NCBI GenBank assembly: GCA_905236265.1
Contig: CAJOOV010000218.1
Coordinates: 1-7,749 of the forward strand
Source of the DNA: an uncultured Oscillospiraceae bacterium
GTDB lineage: Bacteria; Bacillota; Clostridia; Oscillospirales; Oscillospiraceae
DNA length: 7,749 nt
Reading direction: 5' to 3'
The notes under the pieces were generated by a model. That model was not told the DNA's origin, searched no databases, and saw only the letters and a program-made list of their open reading frames with translations. Below are positions 6,787-7,749 of this stretch, piece by piece (within the stretch, counting starts at the first letter, position 1; every line of letters starts with the position of its first letter). The translations under genes were made by a program, and so were the position numbers.

Positions 6787-7560
6787 TTATTCTCCTCTCT
6801 TCCGGTAAAACTCCCACAGCACCACCGCTGCGGCGATGGCGGCGTTGAGAGACTCGCACTGGGGCTGCATGGGGATGCGCCATGTCTGGCGGCACAGGCG
6901 CAGCACGTCCGGGGACACCCCGCTGCCCTCACTTCCGATGACTACGGCGGCACTCCCTCCGGGGGAGGAGGGAAGCGGCACCGTGTCCTCCCGCAGCGCC
7001 GTGGCGTAAAGGGGGATGCGGGAGCGGTTCAGGCATTCGGACAGAGCCTCGGCGCCGCACTCCCACACGGGGAGGCGGAACGCCGCCCCCATTGTGGAGC
7101 GCACGGTTTTCGGGGAGAAGGGGTCGGCGCACGCCCCGGTGAGAATCAGCCCCTTCGCCCCGAAGGCATCCGCCGTGCGCCAGACGGTGCCCACGTTGCC
7201 GGGATCCTGAACGCCGTCCAGCACCACATAGACCCCCGGCTCCAGCCGCCGGGGCAGCGTGGTGTCCGGCAGGGAGGCGAGAAAGAGCACGCCCTGAGGC
7301 GTTTTTGCAGGGGAGAGGGAGGCCATCAGATCCTCGGGAACCTGAACCGCCCGCACGCCCTCCGGGAGGCGGGGGCTGACCTTAGGGGTGAAAATCACGG
7401 TGTCGATGCCTGCGCCCCACTGCAGCGCCTCGTCGTAGAGCTTGATGCCGTCTCCCGGAAACAGCCGGCACTCCCGGCGGTAGGAGCGGCTTTTTTCCAG
7501 CCGCCTCACCTTGGACACCAGCGCATTGGAGCGGGCTGTGATGGTTTCGATACGGGGCAT
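6787..7560 (-). CDS. TrmH/SpoU-family RNA 2'-O-methyltransferase
   Basis: Transfers a methyl group from S-adenosylmethionine to a ribose 2'-hydroxyl in rRNA or tRNA. The 257-residue protein has an N-terminal substrate-binding domain (ITARSNALVSKVRRLEKSR; LFPGDGIKLYDEAL) and the knotted SPOUT domain with all three motifs: motif 1 DGVQDPGNVGTVWRTADAFG (residues 115-134, N122 and R128), motif 2 VIGSEGSGVS (207-216) and motif 3 MQPQCESLNAAIAAA (231-245). It resembles 23S rRNA enzymes such as RlmB and the Bacillus YsgA type, but the target nucleotide cannot be told from sequence. The frame extends 26 codons upstream, but that would run into the promoter; AGGAGGT six bases before the 7560 ATG fixes the start. 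It is the first gene after a strong promoter and runs four bases from dprA. Confidence 0.93.
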   Translation of the reverse strand: MPRIETITARSNALVSKVRRLEKSRSYRRECRLFPGDGIKLYDEALQWGAGIDTVIFTPKVSPRLPEGVRAVQVPEDLMASLSPAKTPQGVLFLASLPDTTLPRRLEPGVYVVLDGVQDPGNVGTVWRTADAFGAKGLILTGACADPFSPKTVRSTMGAAFRLPVWECGAEALSECLNRSRIPLYATALREDTVPLPSSPGGSAAVVIGSEGSGVSPDVLRLCRQTWRIPMQPQCESLNAAIAAAVVLWEFYRKRGE

Positions 7561-7566
7561 AGCGTT

Positions 7567-7573
7567 ACCTCCT
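7567..7573 (-). promoter_or_regulatory. Ribosome binding site of the methyltransferase gene
   Basis: AGGAGGT, a perfect match to the 16S rRNA 3' end, lies six bases before the ATG at 7560. It decides between this start and the longer open frame reaching 7638. Confidence 0.85.
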
Positions 7574-7582
7574 GTATATCTG

Positions 7583-7600
7583 TGCCACATTTGCCACATT
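7583..7600. repeat. Perfect tandem 9-bp repeat over the predicted transcription start
   Basis: TGCCACATT occurs twice head to tail on the + strand (7583-7591 and 7592-7600), which is AATGTGGCA twice on the transcribed strand. It overlaps the downstream half of the -10 box and covers the expected start of transcription, a typical place for a repressor site or an early-transcript control. It could also be a chance duplication. Confidence 0.6.
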
Positions 7601-7626
7601 ATACCACACCCGCCCGGCTTTGTCAT
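7598..7626 (-). promoter_or_regulatory. Sigma-A promoter driving the gene block
   Basis: On the minus strand the -35 box ATGACA (7621-7626, one mismatch from TTGACA) is followed by exactly 17 bases and a perfect -10 box TATAAT (7598-7603), preceded by TGG, giving an extended -10 element. Transcription should start near 7591, leaving a leader of about 30 bases before the methyltransferase ATG. With gaps of 4, 40 and 3 nt downstream, it probably drives the methyltransferase, dprA, topA and trmFO, and perhaps plsX-rnc by read-through. Confidence 0.88.
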
Positions 7627-7646
7627 GGAAAAAGACAATCTTCAAA

Positions 7647-7679
7647 TCGCAGACAAAGTCCGATGGACTTTGTCTGCGA
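7647..7679. repeat. 15-bp perfect palindrome with a 3-base loop upstream of the promoter
   Basis: Arms 7647-7661 (TCGCAGACAAAGTCC) and 7665-7679 pair perfectly around the three bases GAT. After a two-base bulge, CAAA (7643-7646) can pair with TTTG (7682-7685). The element ends 20 bases upstream of the -35 box. No good T-run follows on either strand, so a strong intrinsic terminator is unlikely; it may be an interspersed palindromic repeat, a weak terminator of a gene beyond the window, or a protein-binding site. Confidence 0.65.
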
Positions 7680-7686
7680 GCTTTGC

Positions 7687-7730
7687 ATCCATGCTGCGCG
7701 CACTCCCTTCGGTCGCACACTTGCATGGAT
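7687..7730. repeat. Second inverted repeat, ATCCATGC / GCATGGAT
   Basis: Perfect 8-bp arms (7687-7694 and 7723-7730) enclose 28 bases, within which TGCG (7695-7698) and CGCA (7714-7717) can extend the stem past a five-base bulge. It lies eight bases from the 15-bp palindrome, so the two form a tandem hairpin block in the otherwise non-coding end of the window. Nothing coding was recognised between 7627 and 7749. Confidence 0.5.
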
Positions 7731-7749
7731 AGCAGTATTTTTGCACCGA

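Noticed and set aside
6783..6932. 50-codon upstream extension of dprA
   Set aside because: It would overlap the conserved C-terminal motif 3 region of the methyltransferase, and a good ribosome binding site supports the start at 6782.
7561..7638. 26-codon upstream extension of the methyltransferase
   Set aside because: It would run through the -10 and -35 boxes; AGGAGGT points to the ATG at 7560.
1..7749. CRISPR array, tRNA, rRNA, insertion sequence, toxin-antitoxin or defence genes
   Set aside because: No regularly spaced repeats, cloverleaf, transposase or relevant protein motif was seen; nearly all the sequence is accounted for by six housekeeping genes.

Overview
The window is a compact, one-directional block of housekeeping genes from a high-G+C member of the Firmicutes, most likely a gut-type clostridium of the Oscillospirales. 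The reasons are strong AGGAGG-type ribosome binding sites, a consensus sigma-A promoter, a folate-type TrmFO, and the gene neighbourhood dprA-topA-trmFO together with plsX-rnc. The lineage is an inference from protein style and gene order, not from a marker gene.

All six genes lie on the minus strand, so transcription runs from high to low coordinates. The block starts with a regulatory region (7561-7749) holding two hairpin-forming palindromes, a near-consensus promoter (7598-7626) and a perfect 9-bp tandem repeat at the predicted transcription start. The genes then follow: a TrmH/SpoU-family RNA 2'-O-methyltransferase (6787-7560), a divergent DprA (5526-6782), DNA topoisomerase I (3065-5485), TrmFO (1757-3061), PlsX (596-1627), and RNase III (1-599, cut by the window edge). 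Gaps are 4, 40 and 3 nt down to trmFO. There is then one 129-nt gap before plsX, and a 4-nt ATGA overlap between plsX and rnc. No stretch longer than 300 bases lacks a gene.

Functionally the block mixes RNA modification (the methyltransferase and TrmFO), DNA handling (DprA, TopA), phospholipid synthesis (PlsX) and RNA processing (RNase III). The grouping resembles a condensed version of the Bacillus gene order, in which plsX-fabD-fabG-acpP-rnc-smc and dprA-topA-trmFO lie in one wider neighbourhood. Here the fatty-acid genes usually found between plsX and rnc are absent.

No mobile element, CRISPR array, tRNA, rRNA or defence system was seen. The most interesting signals are regulatory or structural. 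First, the trmFO-plsX gap holds a long hairpin followed by a T-run, whose 5' arm carries a perfect complement of the plsX Shine-Dalgarno sequence. Second, the DprA has lost several family motif residues. Third, TopA has a basic Lys/Ala tail of about 100 residues. Fourth, the topA ribosome binding site can be folded into a GNRA-capped hairpin.
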